Assembly (NCBI GenBank): GCA_050485645.1
Contig: JBJHBT010000025.1
Location: 1-53,731, forward strand
Source of the DNA: JBJHBP01 sp050485645
GTDB lineage: Bacteria > Pseudomonadota > Gammaproteobacteria > Steroidobacterales > Rariloculaceae
DNA length: 53,731 bases
Reading direction: 5' to 3'
Both the position numbers and the translations under genes were made by a program. A model generated the notes under the pieces. It was not told the DNA's origin and searched no databases. It saw only the letters and a list, made by a program, of their open reading frames with translations. The first letter of the stretch is position 1; the number at the start of each line of letters is the position of its first letter. Of the stretch, positions 1 through 8,344 are shown one piece after another.

Positions 1-352
1 GAATCGGTGTCACGTCTTCGATCTCCGTGATTCTGAAACCGACCGCATTCAACGCGCGTACCGCGGATTCACGTCCGGGTCCGGGTCCCTTGACCCGCAC
101 TTCCAGGTTCTTCACACCGTAGTCCTTCGCGGTGGTACCGGCCTTCTCGGCGGCCACCTGGGCTGCGAACGGTGTGCTCTTGCGCGAGCCCTTGAAACCA
201 CATCCACCGGCCGTCGCCCATGACAGTGCATTGCCCTGCCGATCGGTGATCGTGACGATGGTGTTGTTGAACGAAGCGTGTATATGGGCCACGGCGTCGA
301 GTATCTGACGCTTGACCTTCTTACGCGGTTGCTTGGACGGCTGCTGTGCCAT
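1..352 (-). CDS. rpsK: 30S ribosomal protein S11 (3' end cut by window edge)
   Basis: S11 of the small-subunit platform, which contacts 16S rRNA near the mRNA exit. The ATG at 350-352 starts MAQQPSKQPRKKVKRQ, and 117 codons are visible, including the conserved HIHASFNNTIVTITD and GPGPGRESAVRAL segments. The family is usually about 129 residues, so roughly a dozen C-terminal residues lie outside the window. It follows rpsM by 11 nt, the usual alpha-operon order (rpsM-rpsK-rpsD-rpoA-rplQ). Confidence 0.96.
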   Translation of the reverse strand, partial: MAQQPSKQPRKKVKRQILDAVAHIHASFNNTIVTITDRQGNALSWATAGGCGFKGSRKSTPFAAQVAAEKAGTTAKDYGVKNLEVRVKGPGPGRESAVRALNAVGFRITEIEDVTPI

Positions 353-363
353 AGTAGTACCTG

Positions 364-720
364 TTACTTCCTGATCGGCCTGCGCGGACCCTTACGGGTT
401 CGGGCATTGGTGCGGGTACGCTGTCCGTTCAGCGGCAGGCCACGCCGGTGTCGGATTCCCCGGTAGCAGCCGAGATCCATCAATCGCTTGATGTTCATAG
501 CCACTTCACGCCGCAGATCGCCTTCCACCTGGAATTTGGCAATCAGCTCCCTGAGCCTCGCCACCTCGGGCTCGGTCAGATCCTTCACCGGCGTCGTCGG
601 TTCGATGCCGGCAGCTTCGCACACAGCTGCTGCACGGTTACGACCGATACCGTGAATGTGAGTCAAGGCAATCGACACATGCTTGCCGATTGGAATATTT
701 ATGCCGGCGATACGCGCCAT
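364..720 (-). CDS. rpsM: 30S ribosomal protein S13
   Basis: S13 sits in the head of the 30S subunit and forms intersubunit bridges and tRNA contacts. I chose the ATG at 718-720 (MARIAGINIP...), giving 118 residues, the family length. The open frame continues 34 codons upstream into rpmJ sequence without resemblance to S13. The C-terminal basic tail (RTNARTRKGPRRPIRK), which reaches the P-site tRNA, is present. First gene of the alpha-operon part, 17 nt after rpmJ. Confidence 0.97.
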   Translation of the reverse strand: MARIAGINIPIGKHVSIALTHIHGIGRNRAAAVCEAAGIEPTTPVKDLTEPEVARLRELIAKFQVEGDLRREVAMNIKRLMDLGCYRGIRHRRGLPLNGQRTRTNARTRKGPRRPIRK

Positions 721-737
721 TCTGATACGCCTCCGCT

Positions 738-851
738 TTAACCCTGTCGCTGCTTGTGGCGCGGATCCGAGCATATAACCCGGACTACGCCTCCACGGCG
801 AACTATCTTGCAATTGCGGCAAATCTTCCGCACTGATGCCCTGACTTTCAT
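738..851 (-). CDS. rpmJ: 50S ribosomal protein L36, zinc-binding form
   Basis: Translating the minus strand from the ATG at 849-851 gives 37 residues beginning MKVRASVRKICRNCK and ending DPRHKQRQG. It carries Cys11, Cys14, Cys27 and His32, the C-C-C-H zinc ribbon of the C+ type of L36. It lies between secY and rpsM, its standard place. A zinc-free paralogue may exist elsewhere in the genome, but that cannot be judged here. Confidence 0.94.
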   Translation of the reverse strand: MKVRASVRKICRNCKIVRRGGVVRVICSDPRHKQRQG

Positions 852-907
852 CTCCGAACTCCTAACCGGTCATGCCGCGTTACGGGCGGCCGTCATGACC
901 TTGCCAG

Positions 908-2239
908 TCACGATTTTGTATACCCGCGCAAATTCGCCTTCTTCATCAGACCCTCGTACTGGTGGGTCATCGCGTGCGCCTGCAACTGCGACATGAAGTC
1001 GATCGTTACGACCACGATAATCAGCAGAGACGTACCTCCGAAGTAGAACGGCACGTTGAACTGCAGCAGCATGAATTCCGGCAGCAGGCAAACACCGGTA
1101 ATGTATACGGCGCCCCAGAATGTCAGCCTGGTCAGAACCTTGTCGATATACTCCGCGGTCTGAGCGCCTGGGCGAATGCCGGGAATGAATGCTCCGGAAC
1201 GCTTCAGGTTGTCAGCGGTTTCACGCGAATTGAATACCAGCGCGGTATAGAAGAAGCAGAAGAATATGATCAGCGTGGCATACAACGCTATATAGATCGG
1301 CTGGCCCGGCGACATACTCGCTGCAACCCGCTGCAACCATGCCACGGATTCACCGGTACCGAACCAGCTCGCCATGGTGGCGGGAAACAGAATAAGACTG
1401 GAAGCGAAGATCGGCGGGATTACGCCGGCCATATTGATCTTGAACGGCAGATGACTGGTCTGACCGGCATACATGCGCCGTCCCTGCTGACGCTTGGCGT
1501 AGTTCACGGCGATACGGCGCTGCGCGCGTTCCATGAACACAACGAACCCGATGGCGGCCAGCATCAGAAACCCGAGGATGAACGGCAGTGCCGGATTCAT
1601 CGCGCCTGTATTCACAAGCTCGAGCGTGCCACCGATGGCCGACGGCAGACCGGCAACGATGCTCGCAAGAATCAGCAGCGATATGCCATTACCTATGCCG
1701 CGCTCGGTGATCTGTTCACCCAGCCACATCAGAAACATTGTTCCGGTCACCAGTGTCACGGCAGTCGTAATGACGAACACCGGACCCGGATTGATCACAA
1801 CATCAAGATTCTGCATCGCGGTCGCCGCGGCCAGCGCCTGGAACGAACTCAGCAGCAGGGTGCCCTGGCGCGTGTACTGCGTGATCTTGCGGCGACCCGA
1901 CTCTCCTTCCTTGCGCAGCTGCTGCAGCGAGGGAACGATGTGAGTCGCCATCTGCATGATGATGGCGGCCGAGATGTACGGCATGATGCCCAGCGCAAAG
2001 ATCGACAGGCGCTCCAGTGCGCCACCGGAGAACATGTTGAAAACAGCCAGGATCGTACCGGACTGGTCATCGAAGAACTGCTGCAGCGCAACAGGATCGA
2101 TTCCCGGAACAGGGATGAACGTACCGATGCGCCAGACAACCAGCGCACCGATCACGAAAAGCAGGCGCTGACGTACCTCGGAGAAACGCGTTGCGTCTCC
2201 GAGCATCGCCGCCGCATTGGCTGCGCCTGGTTTAGCCAC
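908..2239 (-). CDS. secY: Preprotein translocase subunit SecY
   Basis: SecY is the ten-helix channel of the inner-membrane SecYEG translocon. The 443-residue product starts MAKPGAANAAAMLGDATRFSEVRQRL. It has the plug-region sequence near GIDPVALQQFF, the conserved GIGNGISLLI segment and a cytoplasmic C-terminal tail ending LRGYTKS. Length matches E. coli SecY (443). It is the penultimate gene of the spc-operon part, 27 nt after rplO and before rpmJ. Its partner secE is in this window at 27831-28208. Confidence 0.97.
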   Translation of the reverse strand: MAKPGAANAAAMLGDATRFSEVRQRLLFVIGALVVWRIGTFIPVPGIDPVALQQFFDDQSGTILAVFNMFSGGALERLSIFALGIMPYISAAIIMQMATHIVPSLQQLRKEGESGRRKITQYTRQGTLLLSSFQALAAATAMQNLDVVINPGPVFVITTAVTLVTGTMFLMWLGEQITERGIGNGISLLILASIVAGLPSAIGGTLELVNTGAMNPALPFILGFLMLAAIGFVVFMERAQRRIAVNYAKRQQGRRMYAGQTSHLPFKINMAGVIPPIFASSLILFPATMASWFGTGESVAWLQRVAASMSPGQPIYIALYATLIIFFCFFYTALVFNSRETADNLKRSGAFIPGIRPGAQTAEYIDKVLTRLTFWGAVYITGVCLLPEFMLLQFNVPFYFGGTSLLIIVVVTIDFMSQLQAHAMTHQYEGLMKKANLRGYTKS

Positions 2240-2266
2240 TCAAATGCTCCCTGGATTCCGTCGAAA

Positions 2267-2701
2267 TCAATCCGTGATGCTGCCGCCGGCAGCCTCGATA
2301 ACCCTGCGTGCGCCGGCTGTCACCTTGATGCCGACGACTTCAACCGCCTTAGACAGCTCACCCGATGCAATGATCTTCACCTTCTCGGTATGCTGCGGCA
2401 CAAGGCCCGCCGCCTTCAGCGAGGTCATATCGGCTTTACCGTCGGCCACCTTGGCCAGCTCGTGCACACGCACTTCCGCACTCAGTCGCGATGCCCGCGA
2501 ACGGAAACCCACCTTGGGCAGACGTCTCTGGATCGGCATCTGGCCGCCCTCGAAGCCCACCTTGTGATAACCACCCGCGCGTGCATGCTGACCCTTCACA
2601 CCTCGACCGCTGGTCTTACCCAGACCGGAGCTGTGTCCGCGTCCCAGGCGCTTGCCGACCTTGCGACTGCCGCGACCGGGCTTCAGTGAGTTCAAGCGCA
2701 T
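2267..2701 (-). CDS. rplO: 50S ribosomal protein L15
   Basis: L15 is a late-assembling 50S protein whose long extended N-terminus threads into 23S rRNA. It has 144 residues, as in E. coli. The Gly/Arg-rich N-terminus reads MRLNSLKPGRGSRKVGKRLG and the conserved GHSSGLGKTSGRGVKGQ motif follows. The start ATG is 1 nt past the rpmD stop codon, suggesting coupled translation. Confidence 0.97.
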   Translation of the reverse strand: MRLNSLKPGRGSRKVGKRLGRGHSSGLGKTSGRGVKGQHARAGGYHKVGFEGGQMPIQRRLPKVGFRSRASRLSAEVRVHELAKVADGKADMTSLKAAGLVPQHTEKVKIIASGELSKAVEVVGIKVTAGARRVIEAAGGSITD

Positions 2702-2702
2702 A

Positions 2703-2894
2703 TCAGACCTCCTCGACGTGCAGCATGTACGCCACTTTGCGAATCATTCCCAGATTCTCCGGTGTCGTATCGACAACAACCGTCTGATGCCGGTTCCGCA
2801 GACCGAGACCGGCAAGACATTCAGCGTGCCCGGGCTTGCGGCCGAATCGGCTGCGAAGGAGAGTTAGCTTGAGTTTTCCTGAGTCCTTGGTCAC
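2703..2894 (-). CDS. rpmD: 50S ribosomal protein L30
   Basis: L30 is a small 50S protein. The frame contains the family core LKLTLLRSRFGRKPGHAE and ends VAYMLHVEEV. No ATG lies near the expected N-terminus. I chose the GTG at 2892-2894, preceded by GAGG at 5-nt spacing and 7 nt after the rpsE stop, giving 63 residues against about 59-61 for the family. An upstream GTG at 2931-2933 would give 76 residues but would overlap rpsE by 32 nt and add a non-conserved stretch. Confidence 0.85.
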   Translation of the reverse strand: MTKDSGKLKLTLLRSRFGRKPGHAECLAGLGLRNRHQTVVVDTTPENLGMIRKVAYMLHVEEV

Positions 2895-2901
2895 GGCAAC
2901 C

Positions 2902-3390
2902 TCAACCGATGATGTCTTCGACTGTGCGACCACGCTTCGCCGCGATTTCCTGCGGCGAACGCATCTTGTCCAGCGCGTTCAAAGTAGCTCGCACGACGTT
3001 GATCGGGTTGCGCGAACCGTAACTCTTGGCAAGCACGTTACGAACACCGGCGCACTCGAACACTGCACGCATCGCGCCACCCGCGATGATGCCGGTACCG
3101 TCCGAGGCCGGCTGCATGAACACACGCGTGGCACCATGACGCCCCTTCAGCTCGTACTGCAGGGTGTCCTTCCTGAGGCGCACGGCACGCAGATTCTTGC
3201 GCGCGGCCTGCATTGCCTTCTGAATAGCCAGCGGCAGTTCTCGCGCCTTGCCGTATCCGTAACCCACCCGGCCGGCGCCGTCGCCAACCACCGTCAAGGC
3301 CGTAAAGCCGAACTGACGGCCTCCCTTGACAACCTTCGCGACACGATTGACCGCGACCAGCTTTTCCTGAAGTTCTTCCGTTGCCGCCAT
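2902..3390 (-). CDS. rpsE: 30S ribosomal protein S5
   Basis: S5 lies at the mRNA entry channel and influences decoding accuracy. It has 162 residues (167 in E. coli). The N-terminal dsRNA-binding fold contains VAKVVKGGRQFGF and GYGYGKARELP, the loop where spectinomycin-resistance changes map in other bacteria. The C-terminal half includes GGAMRAVFECAG and SYGSRNPINVVRATL. It follows rplR by 1 nt. Confidence 0.97.
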   Translation of the reverse strand: MAATEELQEKLVAVNRVAKVVKGGRQFGFTALTVVGDGAGRVGYGYGKARELPLAIQKAMQAARKNLRAVRLRKDTLQYELKGRHGATRVFMQPASDGTGIIAGGAMRAVFECAGVRNVLAKSYGSRNPINVVRATLNALDKMRSPQEIAAKRGRTVEDIIG

Positions 3391-3391
3391 T

Positions 3392-3745
3392 TCAGATCCT
3401 CAAACCCGCTTCGCGCGCGCTGTCGGCCAATGCCTTGACCCGTCCGTGATAACGAAACCCCGAACGGTCGAAAGCAACCTGCTCGATGCCCTTCTCCCTG
3501 GCCCTCTCGGCCAGCAGCTTGCCGACTGCAATCGCGGCATCCGTGTTGCCGGTCGACTTCAGCGACTCACGCAGCTCCTTGGCCAGCGTGGATGCACTGC
3601 ATACAACCGTTCCGCCATCCGGCGCGATCACCTGCGCATAGATGTGCCGCGGCGTGCGATGCACGCACAGCCTGTAGGCGCCTGTCAGCGCGATCCGCGC
3701 TCTTGCCTTGCGCGCTCGGCGCTGGCGTTTTTCCCGCTTCTGCAT
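3392..3745 (-). CDS. rplR: 50S ribosomal protein L18
   Basis: L18 binds 5S rRNA together with L5 in the central protuberance. It has 117 residues, as in E. coli. The very basic N-terminus (MQKREKRQRRARKARARI) precedes the conserved RLCVHRTPRHIYAQVI and ends FDRSGFRYHGRVKALAD-SAREAGLRI. It lies between rplF (9 nt) and rpsE (1 nt), the standard spc order. Confidence 0.97.
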   Translation of the reverse strand: MQKREKRQRRARKARARIALTGAYRLCVHRTPRHIYAQVIAPDGGTVVCSASTLAKELRESLKSTGNTDAAIAVGKLLAERAREKGIEQVAFDRSGFRYHGRVKALADSAREAGLRI

Positions 3746-3754
3746 TGTCCGGCC

Positions 3755-4288
3755 CTACTTCTTCTTCGCTTCTTTCAGCACGATGCGCTCAGTGGAGTAA
3801 CGCACGCCCTTGCCCTTGTAGGGCTCGGGCGGACGGTACCGGCGTACCTCGGCGGCCACCTGGCCGACGCGCTGCTTGTCTATACCCTTGATCAGAATCT
3901 CGGACTGACTCGGCGTTTCCACGGTAATGCCTTCCGGCACCGGGTAACGCACCGGATGCGAAAACCCGAGCGTCAGATTCAACGTCGAACCCTGGGCCTG
4001 AGCGCGATATCCGACGCCCACCAGCTCCAGCTTGCGTTCGAATCCCGCGCTCACACCGGTGACCATGTTCTGTACCAGTGCACGGGTGGTCCCGGCCATT
4101 GCATTCGCGAATCGGCTTCCGGAACGCGCTCCCACCTGCAACTGCCCGTCCTCGAGCTTCACCTCGACCTCAGGGTTGACCTCGATCGCAAGGCTCCCTT
4201 TCGGGCCCTTGACCGCAAGATCTGCGCCCTTGACCTCCGCCGTTACACCGGCAGGAAGTGGCACGGGACGTTTCGCAACTCTGGACAT
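3755..4288 (-). CDS. rplF: 50S ribosomal protein L6
   Basis: L6 sits near the factor-binding site of the 50S subunit. It has 177 residues, matching E. coli. The start MSRVAKRPVPLPAGV is followed by two repeated L6 folds. The signature PEPYKGKGVRYSTERIVLKE near the C-terminus is intact, ending in a poly-Lys tail. Downstream of rpsH by 39 nt. Confidence 0.97.
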   Translation of the reverse strand: MSRVAKRPVPLPAGVTAEVKGADLAVKGPKGSLAIEVNPEVEVKLEDGQLQVGARSGSRFANAMAGTTRALVQNMVTGVSAGFERKLELVGVGYRAQAQGSTLNLTLGFSHPVRYPVPEGITVETPSQSEILIKGIDKQRVGQVAAEVRRYRPPEPYKGKGVRYSTERIVLKEAKKK

Positions 4289-4327
4289 ACTCTCAACTCA
4301 CCAATACGGCGTACGTTCGCGGTGTCA

Positions 4328-4723
4328 TCAGGACACTACGCACAACACCTCGCCGCCATGACCTTCGGCCCGTGCGCGTCGGTCCGTCATCACGCCCTTG
4401 GACGTGGACACCACCGCTATGCCAAGACCACCCTGTACCTGGGGCAACTCGCCTACGCTGCGATAGATTCGCAGCCCGGGCCTGCTCACCCTCTCGATGC
4501 GCTCGATCACCGGCTGATCCCGGTAATACTTCAGCTCCACCGTCATTGTGTTTTTGCCGTCGACTTCCTCGGAACTCACGCCGGCAACGTAGCCTTCCTG
4601 CTCCAGCACCCGGGCGATTGCCATTTTCTGGTTCGACGCCGGCATACTCACCGTCACCTTGCGTGCCTGCTGACCGTTACGGATGCGCGTAAGCAGGTCG
4701 GCAATAGGATCAGTCATACTCAT
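4328..4723 (-). CDS. rpsH: 30S ribosomal protein S8
   Basis: S8 is a primary 16S rRNA binder, and in E. coli it represses the spc operon by binding mRNA near rplE. It has 131 residues. The start MSMTDPIADLLTRIRNGQ parallels E. coli MSMQDPIAD, supporting the first Met. The C-terminal signature GGLGIAVVSTSKGVMTDRRAR is intact. I could not identify an S8 operator by eye near rplE because rplX and rplE are separated by only 5 nt. Confidence 0.97.
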   Translation of the reverse strand: MSMTDPIADLLTRIRNGQQARKVTVSMPASNQKMAIARVLEQEGYVAGVSSEEVDGKNTMTVELKYYRDQPVIERIERVSRPGLRIYRSVGELPQVQGGLGIAVVSTSKGVMTDRRARAEGHGGEVLCVVS

Positions 4724-4738
4724 CGCTTGCTCTCCTGC

Positions 4739-5044
4739 TTACCAGCTGGCCTTTCTCAGGCCAGGAACGTCGCCACGCATCGTCGCTTCGCGAAGCTTGT
4801 TTCGGCCCAGGCCGAACTTGCGGTAGAAGCCTTTCGGGCGACCGGAAATCGAACACCGGTTACGCAACCGGCTCGGGCTGGCGTCACGTGGCAGCATCTG
4901 CAGCGACTGCTGTGCGGCAAGCCGCTCTTCTTCCGTCGCAGTCGGGCTCTGGATGATGCGCTTGTACTCCGCTCGCCTGGCGGCAAATTTCAGCACGGTG
5001 CGCTCTCTGCGTGCCTGCTTGGCAATTGTCGATTTTTTCGCCAT
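4739..5044 (-). CDS. rpsN: 30S ribosomal protein S14, long zinc-free form
   Basis: S14 assembles into the 30S head. At 101 residues it is the long C-minus type. The C-terminal part RNRCSISGRPKGFYRKFGLG keeps a single Cys rather than the four-Cys zinc knuckle of the short form, and the protein ends GLRKASW. Its ATG overlaps the rplE stop in an ATGA arrangement (5042-5046), which suggests translational coupling. Confidence 0.97.
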   Translation of the reverse strand: MAKKSTIAKQARRERTVLKFAARRAEYKRIIQSPTATEEERLAAQQSLQMLPRDASPSRLRNRCSISGRPKGFYRKFGLGRNKLREATMRGDVPGLRKASW

Positions 5045-5595
5045 CAGGTCCTCTCTTTTGACCGCAGCGGGAAATTGAAAGCTTCGAGCAACGCACGACC
5101 TTCTTCGTCGTTGCGCGCGGTGGTGGTGATCGAGATATCCAGTCCCCGGATCGTATCAACCTGATCGTAGTTGATTTCCGGAAAAATGATCTGTTCACGA
5201 ACGCCCATGTTGTAGTTGCCGCGTCCGTCGAACGACCGCGGAGGCAGGCCGCGAAAATCGCGGATGCGCGGAATAGCGATGTTGATCAGCCGATCCAGGA
5301 ACTCGTACATCCGCTCCCGACGCAACGTCACCATACACCCGATCGGGTAACCCTCACGCACCTTGAAGCTCGCAACCGAGATTCGCGCCTTGCACTGCAC
5401 CGGCTTCTGACCGGAAATGCGCGCGAGGTCGTTCATCGCGTGTTCCAGCGTCTTGCGATCGGCCAGCGCCTCACCAACACCCATGTTCAGCGTGATCTTG
5501 GAGATACGCGGAACCGACATGAGGTTCGCGAGACTGAGCCGCTCCATCAGCTGCGGCACGACCTCTGTCCTGTAAAACTCTTGCAGCCTGCTCAT
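5044..5595 (-). CDS. rplE: 50S ribosomal protein L5
   Basis: L5 binds 5S rRNA and contacts P-site tRNA from the central protuberance. It has 183 residues (179 in E. coli). Recognisable segments are PRISKITLNMGVGEA, GQKPVQCKARISVASFKVREG and RGLDISITTTARNDEEGRALL. It overlaps rpsN by one nucleotide and follows rplX by 5 nt. Confidence 0.97.
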   Translation of the reverse strand: MSRLQEFYRTEVVPQLMERLSLANLMSVPRISKITLNMGVGEALADRKTLEHAMNDLARISGQKPVQCKARISVASFKVREGYPIGCMVTLRRERMYEFLDRLINIAIPRIRDFRGLPPRSFDGRGNYNMGVREQIIFPEINYDQVDTIRGLDISITTTARNDEEGRALLEAFNFPLRSKERT

Positions 5596-5600
5596 ATCGG

Positions 5601-5918
5601 TCAGCTATCCAGCACTTCGCCGTTAGACTTGAAAAAGCGCACCCTGCGACCATCCGCCAGTTGGCGAATGCCCACACGATCACCACGATTGGTTGCCGGG
5701 TTGAACACCATCACATTGGAGGCGTGGATGGGCTTGTCCATCTCGATAATCCCACCCGGCTTGCCGGCATTTGGATTGCCCCGCTGGTGCTTTTTCACCA
5801 CGTTGACATTCTCAACCACAACGTGGTCTTCGTCCGCTACACGCGTGACGACACCGCGTCGGCCCTTGTCCTTGCCGGCGATGACGATGACCTCATCGCC
5901 TTTCCTGATACGTCTCAT
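5601..5918 (-). CDS. rplX: 50S ribosomal protein L24
   Basis: L24 is an assembly-initiating 50S protein near the exit tunnel. It has 105 residues with the KOW-type N-terminus (MRRIRKGDEVIVIAGKDKGR) and the conserved NVVKKHQRGNPNAGKPGGI segment. It lies 23 nt downstream of rplN and 5 nt upstream of rplE. Confidence 0.97.
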   Translation of the reverse strand: MRRIRKGDEVIVIAGKDKGRRGVVTRVADEDHVVVENVNVVKKHQRGNPNAGKPGGIIEMDKPIHASNVMVFNPATNRGDRVGIRQLADGRRVRFFKSNGEVLDS

Positions 5919-5941
5919 CGCAACCTCTGCCCGGTCAGTCC

Positions 5942-6310
5942 CTAGAGCACTTCGGGCGCAAGCGAAATAATCTTCATGAACTTGCTGGTACGCAGTTCGC
6001 GCGTGACTGGCCCGAAAATGCGGGTACCAATCGGCTCGAGCTTGTTGTTCAGCAGCACCGCGGCATTGCCGTCGAAGCGAATCAGTGATCCGTCCGGACG
6101 ACGCAGCCCCTTGCGGGTGCGCACAACAACTGCGTTGTACATCTCACCCTTCTTTACCCTGCCGCGCGGTATCGCATCCTTGACCGACACCTTGATGATG
6201 TCGCCAACACCTGCGTACCGCCGCTTGGATCCGCCGAGCACCTTGATGCACATCACGCGGCGGGCTCCGCTGTTGTCGGCAGCACTCAATACAGTCTGTG
6301 TCTGAATCAT
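5942..6310 (-). CDS. rplN: 50S ribosomal protein L14
   Basis: L14 lies at the subunit interface. I chose the ATG at 6308-6310, giving MIQTQTVLSAADNSGARR and 122 residues, close to E. coli (123). The open frame continues upstream through rpsQ but that part is not L14. GDIIKVSVKDAIPRGRVKKGE and the C-terminal FGPVTRELRTSKFMKIISLAP are conserved. In E. coli this gene begins the separate spc operon. Here only 10 nt separate it from rpsQ, so no separate promoter is apparent. Confidence 0.97.
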   Translation of the reverse strand: MIQTQTVLSAADNSGARRVMCIKVLGGSKRRYAGVGDIIKVSVKDAIPRGRVKKGEMYNAVVVRTRKGLRRPDGSLIRFDGNAAVLLNNKLEPIGTRIFGPVTRELRTSKFMKIISLAPEVL

Positions 6311-6320
6311 CGGCTGTTCC

Positions 6321-6620
6321 TCAACCCCGGATCGCTGCTTCTGCAGCGGCGGCCGGCGAATCCACGATTTCCACCACCCGCCACGACTTGCGCTTCGAGA
6401 TTGGTCGACATTCGACAATCGCTACCTTGTCGCCTTCACGACAGGCATTGTCTTCGTCGTGCGCGGTAATTTTTGTCGTTCGCCTGATGTACTTGCCATA
6501 CATCGGGTGCTTTACCAGACGCTCGATCGCAACGGTGACACTCTTGTCCATCTTGTTGCTGACGACGCGACCAATGGTACGGCGTTCGAGCTTCTCATCC
6601 TGAGCCTGTGCAGCGCTCAT
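6321..6620 (-). CDS. rpsQ: 30S ribosomal protein S17
   Basis: S17 is a primary 16S rRNA binder. At 99 residues it is longer than E. coli S17 (84), with a short N-terminal extension before RRTIGRVVSNKMDKSVTVAI and an Ala-rich C-terminal tail. The signature KHPMYGKYIRRTTKITAHDE is clear. Its ATG overlaps the rpmC stop (ATGA, 6617-6620). Confidence 0.96.
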   Translation of the reverse strand: MSAAQAQDEKLERRTIGRVVSNKMDKSVTVAIERLVKHPMYGKYIRRTTKITAHDEDNACREGDKVAIVECRPISKRKSWRVVEIVDSPAAAAEAAIRG

Positions 6621-6811
6621 TGCTCGCCACTCCTTTCACGCAAAATGGTCTTCACGCGGGCTATCGTCCTGCGCACCTTTCCGTGCTGATCAGGTCGCGC
6701 CGCCCGGCCGGTTGCGCTCTGCATGCGAAGATTGAACTGCTCGCGGCGGAGCTTTGTCAGCTCTTCAGCCAGCGCATCGTCCGTCATCGCTCTTATTTCC
6801 TTGGTCTTCAT
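6617..6811 (-). CDS. rpmC: 50S ribosomal protein L29
   Basis: L29 is a small two-helix 50S protein near the tunnel exit, where trigger factor and SRP dock. It has 64 residues. MKTKEIRAMTDDALAEEL and LRREQFNLRMQSATGR match the family. It overlaps rpsQ by 4 nt and rplP by 1 nt, so translation of this trio is probably coupled. Confidence 0.96.
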   Translation of the reverse strand: MKTKEIRAMTDDALAEELTKLRREQFNLRMQSATGRAARPDQHGKVRRTIARVKTILRERSGEQ

Positions 6812-7224
6812 CAGCCCGCCTGCCGCTCGACAAACTCTGTTGGTACCGGCAGCTTGGCCGCCGCCAGCCTGAAGGCCTCGCGTGCAATTTCCTCGCTCAC
6901 GCCGGCCATCTCATAAAGCATCCGACCAGGCTGAATCTGTGCGACCCAGTATTCGACGTTGCCCTTGCCCTTGCCCTGGCGGACCTCCAGAGGCTTCTTG
7001 GTAATAGGCTTGTCGGGAAATACGCGGATCCAGATCTTGCCTCCCCGCTTGACGTGACGGGTCATCGCACGTCGCGCGGCCTCGATCTGCCGCGCCGTGA
7101 GCTGCCCGCGCCCGACGGCCTTCAATCCGAAGTCGCCGAAGCTCACGGCATTGCCGCGCTGAGCAAGGCCACGATTGCGGCCCTTCATCTGCTTGCGGAA
7201 TTTCGTGCGTTTCGGTTGAAGCAT
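6811..7224 (-). CDS. rplP: 50S ribosomal protein L16
   Basis: L16 organises the A-site region of 23S rRNA. It has 137 residues (136 in E. coli). MLQPKRTKFRKQMKGRNRGL, the RRAMTRHVKRGGKIWIRVFP segment and GKGNVEYWVAQIQPGRML are conserved. 68 nt separate it from the rpsC stop, with no further gene in between. Confidence 0.97.
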   Translation of the reverse strand: MLQPKRTKFRKQMKGRNRGLAQRGNAVSFGDFGLKAVGRGQLTARQIEAARRAMTRHVKRGGKIWIRVFPDKPITKKPLEVRQGKGKGNVEYWVAQIQPGRMLYEMAGVSEEIAREAFRLAAAKLPVPTEFVERQAG

Positions 7225-7292
7225 GTCTACTGTCTCAAATCTGTTCTGTCACTCGGGCGCCAGGTCTTTCCTGCCGTCCGTTATTCCTGCTG

Positions 7293-7973
7293 CTAGGCCC
7301 GGGCCGCCTCGGTTGACTCAGCCGCGCTCTCGCCGCTGTCGAACACCTCGCCACGGAACACCCAGACCTTGACGCCGATCACCCCGTAGGTGGTACGCGC
7401 CTCGGCCAGCCCGTAATCGATATCGGCACGAAACGTATGCAGCGGCACACGGCCTTCGCGATACCATTCCGAACGCGCAATCTCGGCGCCGTTGAGTCTC
7501 CCGGACACCTTGACCTTGATGCCGCCGGCACCGATACGCATGGTATTGGTCACCGCCCTGCGCATCGCCCGTCGAAACTGGACGCGGCGCTCGAGCTGCT
7601 GGGCTATGCCTTCGGCTACCAGCTGGGCATCGAGTTCCGGCTTGCGGATCTCGGAAATATTCAACCGGACATCCTGAACCGGCATCTTCAGCAGCTGCGA
7701 GACTTCGCCGCGCAGCTTCTCGATGTCCTCGCCCTTCTTGCCGATCACGATACCCGGACGTGCCGTGTGAATGGTGATATTGGCGCGCTTGGCGGGACGT
7801 TCAATGTGTATACGGCTGACGGACGCGTCCTTCAGCTTGCTCTTCAGGAACTCGCGAATACGGAAATCCTGCTCGAGGAAGGAAGGAAAAGTACGCGAGT
7901 CCGCGTACCACTTTGAATTCCATTCCCTGGTGATCCCGAGGCGTATACCGACCGGATTGACCTTCTGACCCAT
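7293..7973 (-). CDS. rpsC: 30S ribosomal protein S3
   Basis: S3 forms part of the mRNA entry helicase site in the 30S head. It has 226 residues. The order is MGQKVNPVGIRLGITREWNS, then a KH domain with GIVIGKKGEDIEKLR, then a C-terminal domain with MRIGAGGIKVKVSGRLNGAE. The acidic/Ala tail (AAESTEAARA) is variable in the family. It follows rplV by 3 nt. Confidence 0.97.
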   Translation of the reverse strand: MGQKVNPVGIRLGITREWNSKWYADSRTFPSFLEQDFRIREFLKSKLKDASVSRIHIERPAKRANITIHTARPGIVIGKKGEDIEKLRGEVSQLLKMPVQDVRLNISEIRKPELDAQLVAEGIAQQLERRVQFRRAMRRAVTNTMRIGAGGIKVKVSGRLNGAEIARSEWYREGRVPLHTFRADIDYGLAEARTTYGVIGVKVWVFRGEVFDSGESAAESTEAARA

Positions 7974-7976
7974 AAC

Positions 7977-8309
7977 TTACTCGTCGCCTACGCGCACAGT
8001 GATATGGCTGTTGCGCTTTAAAATCTGGTTGCCGCGACCCTTGGCTCGCGCCCGGTAGCGGGTAAAGAACGGCGCGCCATCCACATGGATGACCGCAACC
8101 TTCAACTCGTCGATGTCCGCGCCGTGGTTGTGCTCGGCATTCGCTATCGCCGACTCCAGCACCTTGTGCACGATACGCGCAGCCTTCTTGCGGCTGAACG
8201 CGAGCACCTGCAGCGCCTGACCGACCGGCTTGCCCCGGATCTGATCAGCCACCAGCCTGCACTTCTGCGGCGAAATGCGCGCGTAGCGCAGTGTTGCTGC
8301 AACTTCCAT
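7977..8309 (-). CDS. rplV: 50S ribosomal protein L22
   Basis: L22 lines the polypeptide exit tunnel through its beta hairpin. It has 110 residues, as in E. coli. MEVAATLRYARISPQKCRLV, the motif ESAIANAEHNHGADID and the hairpin VDGAPFFTRYRARAKGRGNQI are visible. No deletion is seen in the tunnel loop, where macrolide-resistance changes map in other bacteria. Confidence 0.97.
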   Translation of the reverse strand: MEVAATLRYARISPQKCRLVADQIRGKPVGQALQVLAFSRKKAARIVHKVLESAIANAEHNHGADIDELKVAVIHVDGAPFFTRYRARAKGRGNQILKRNSHITVRVGDE

Positions 8310-8344
8310 TCGCTTCTACTCCACCAAACCCGTCAGCCGCGCCA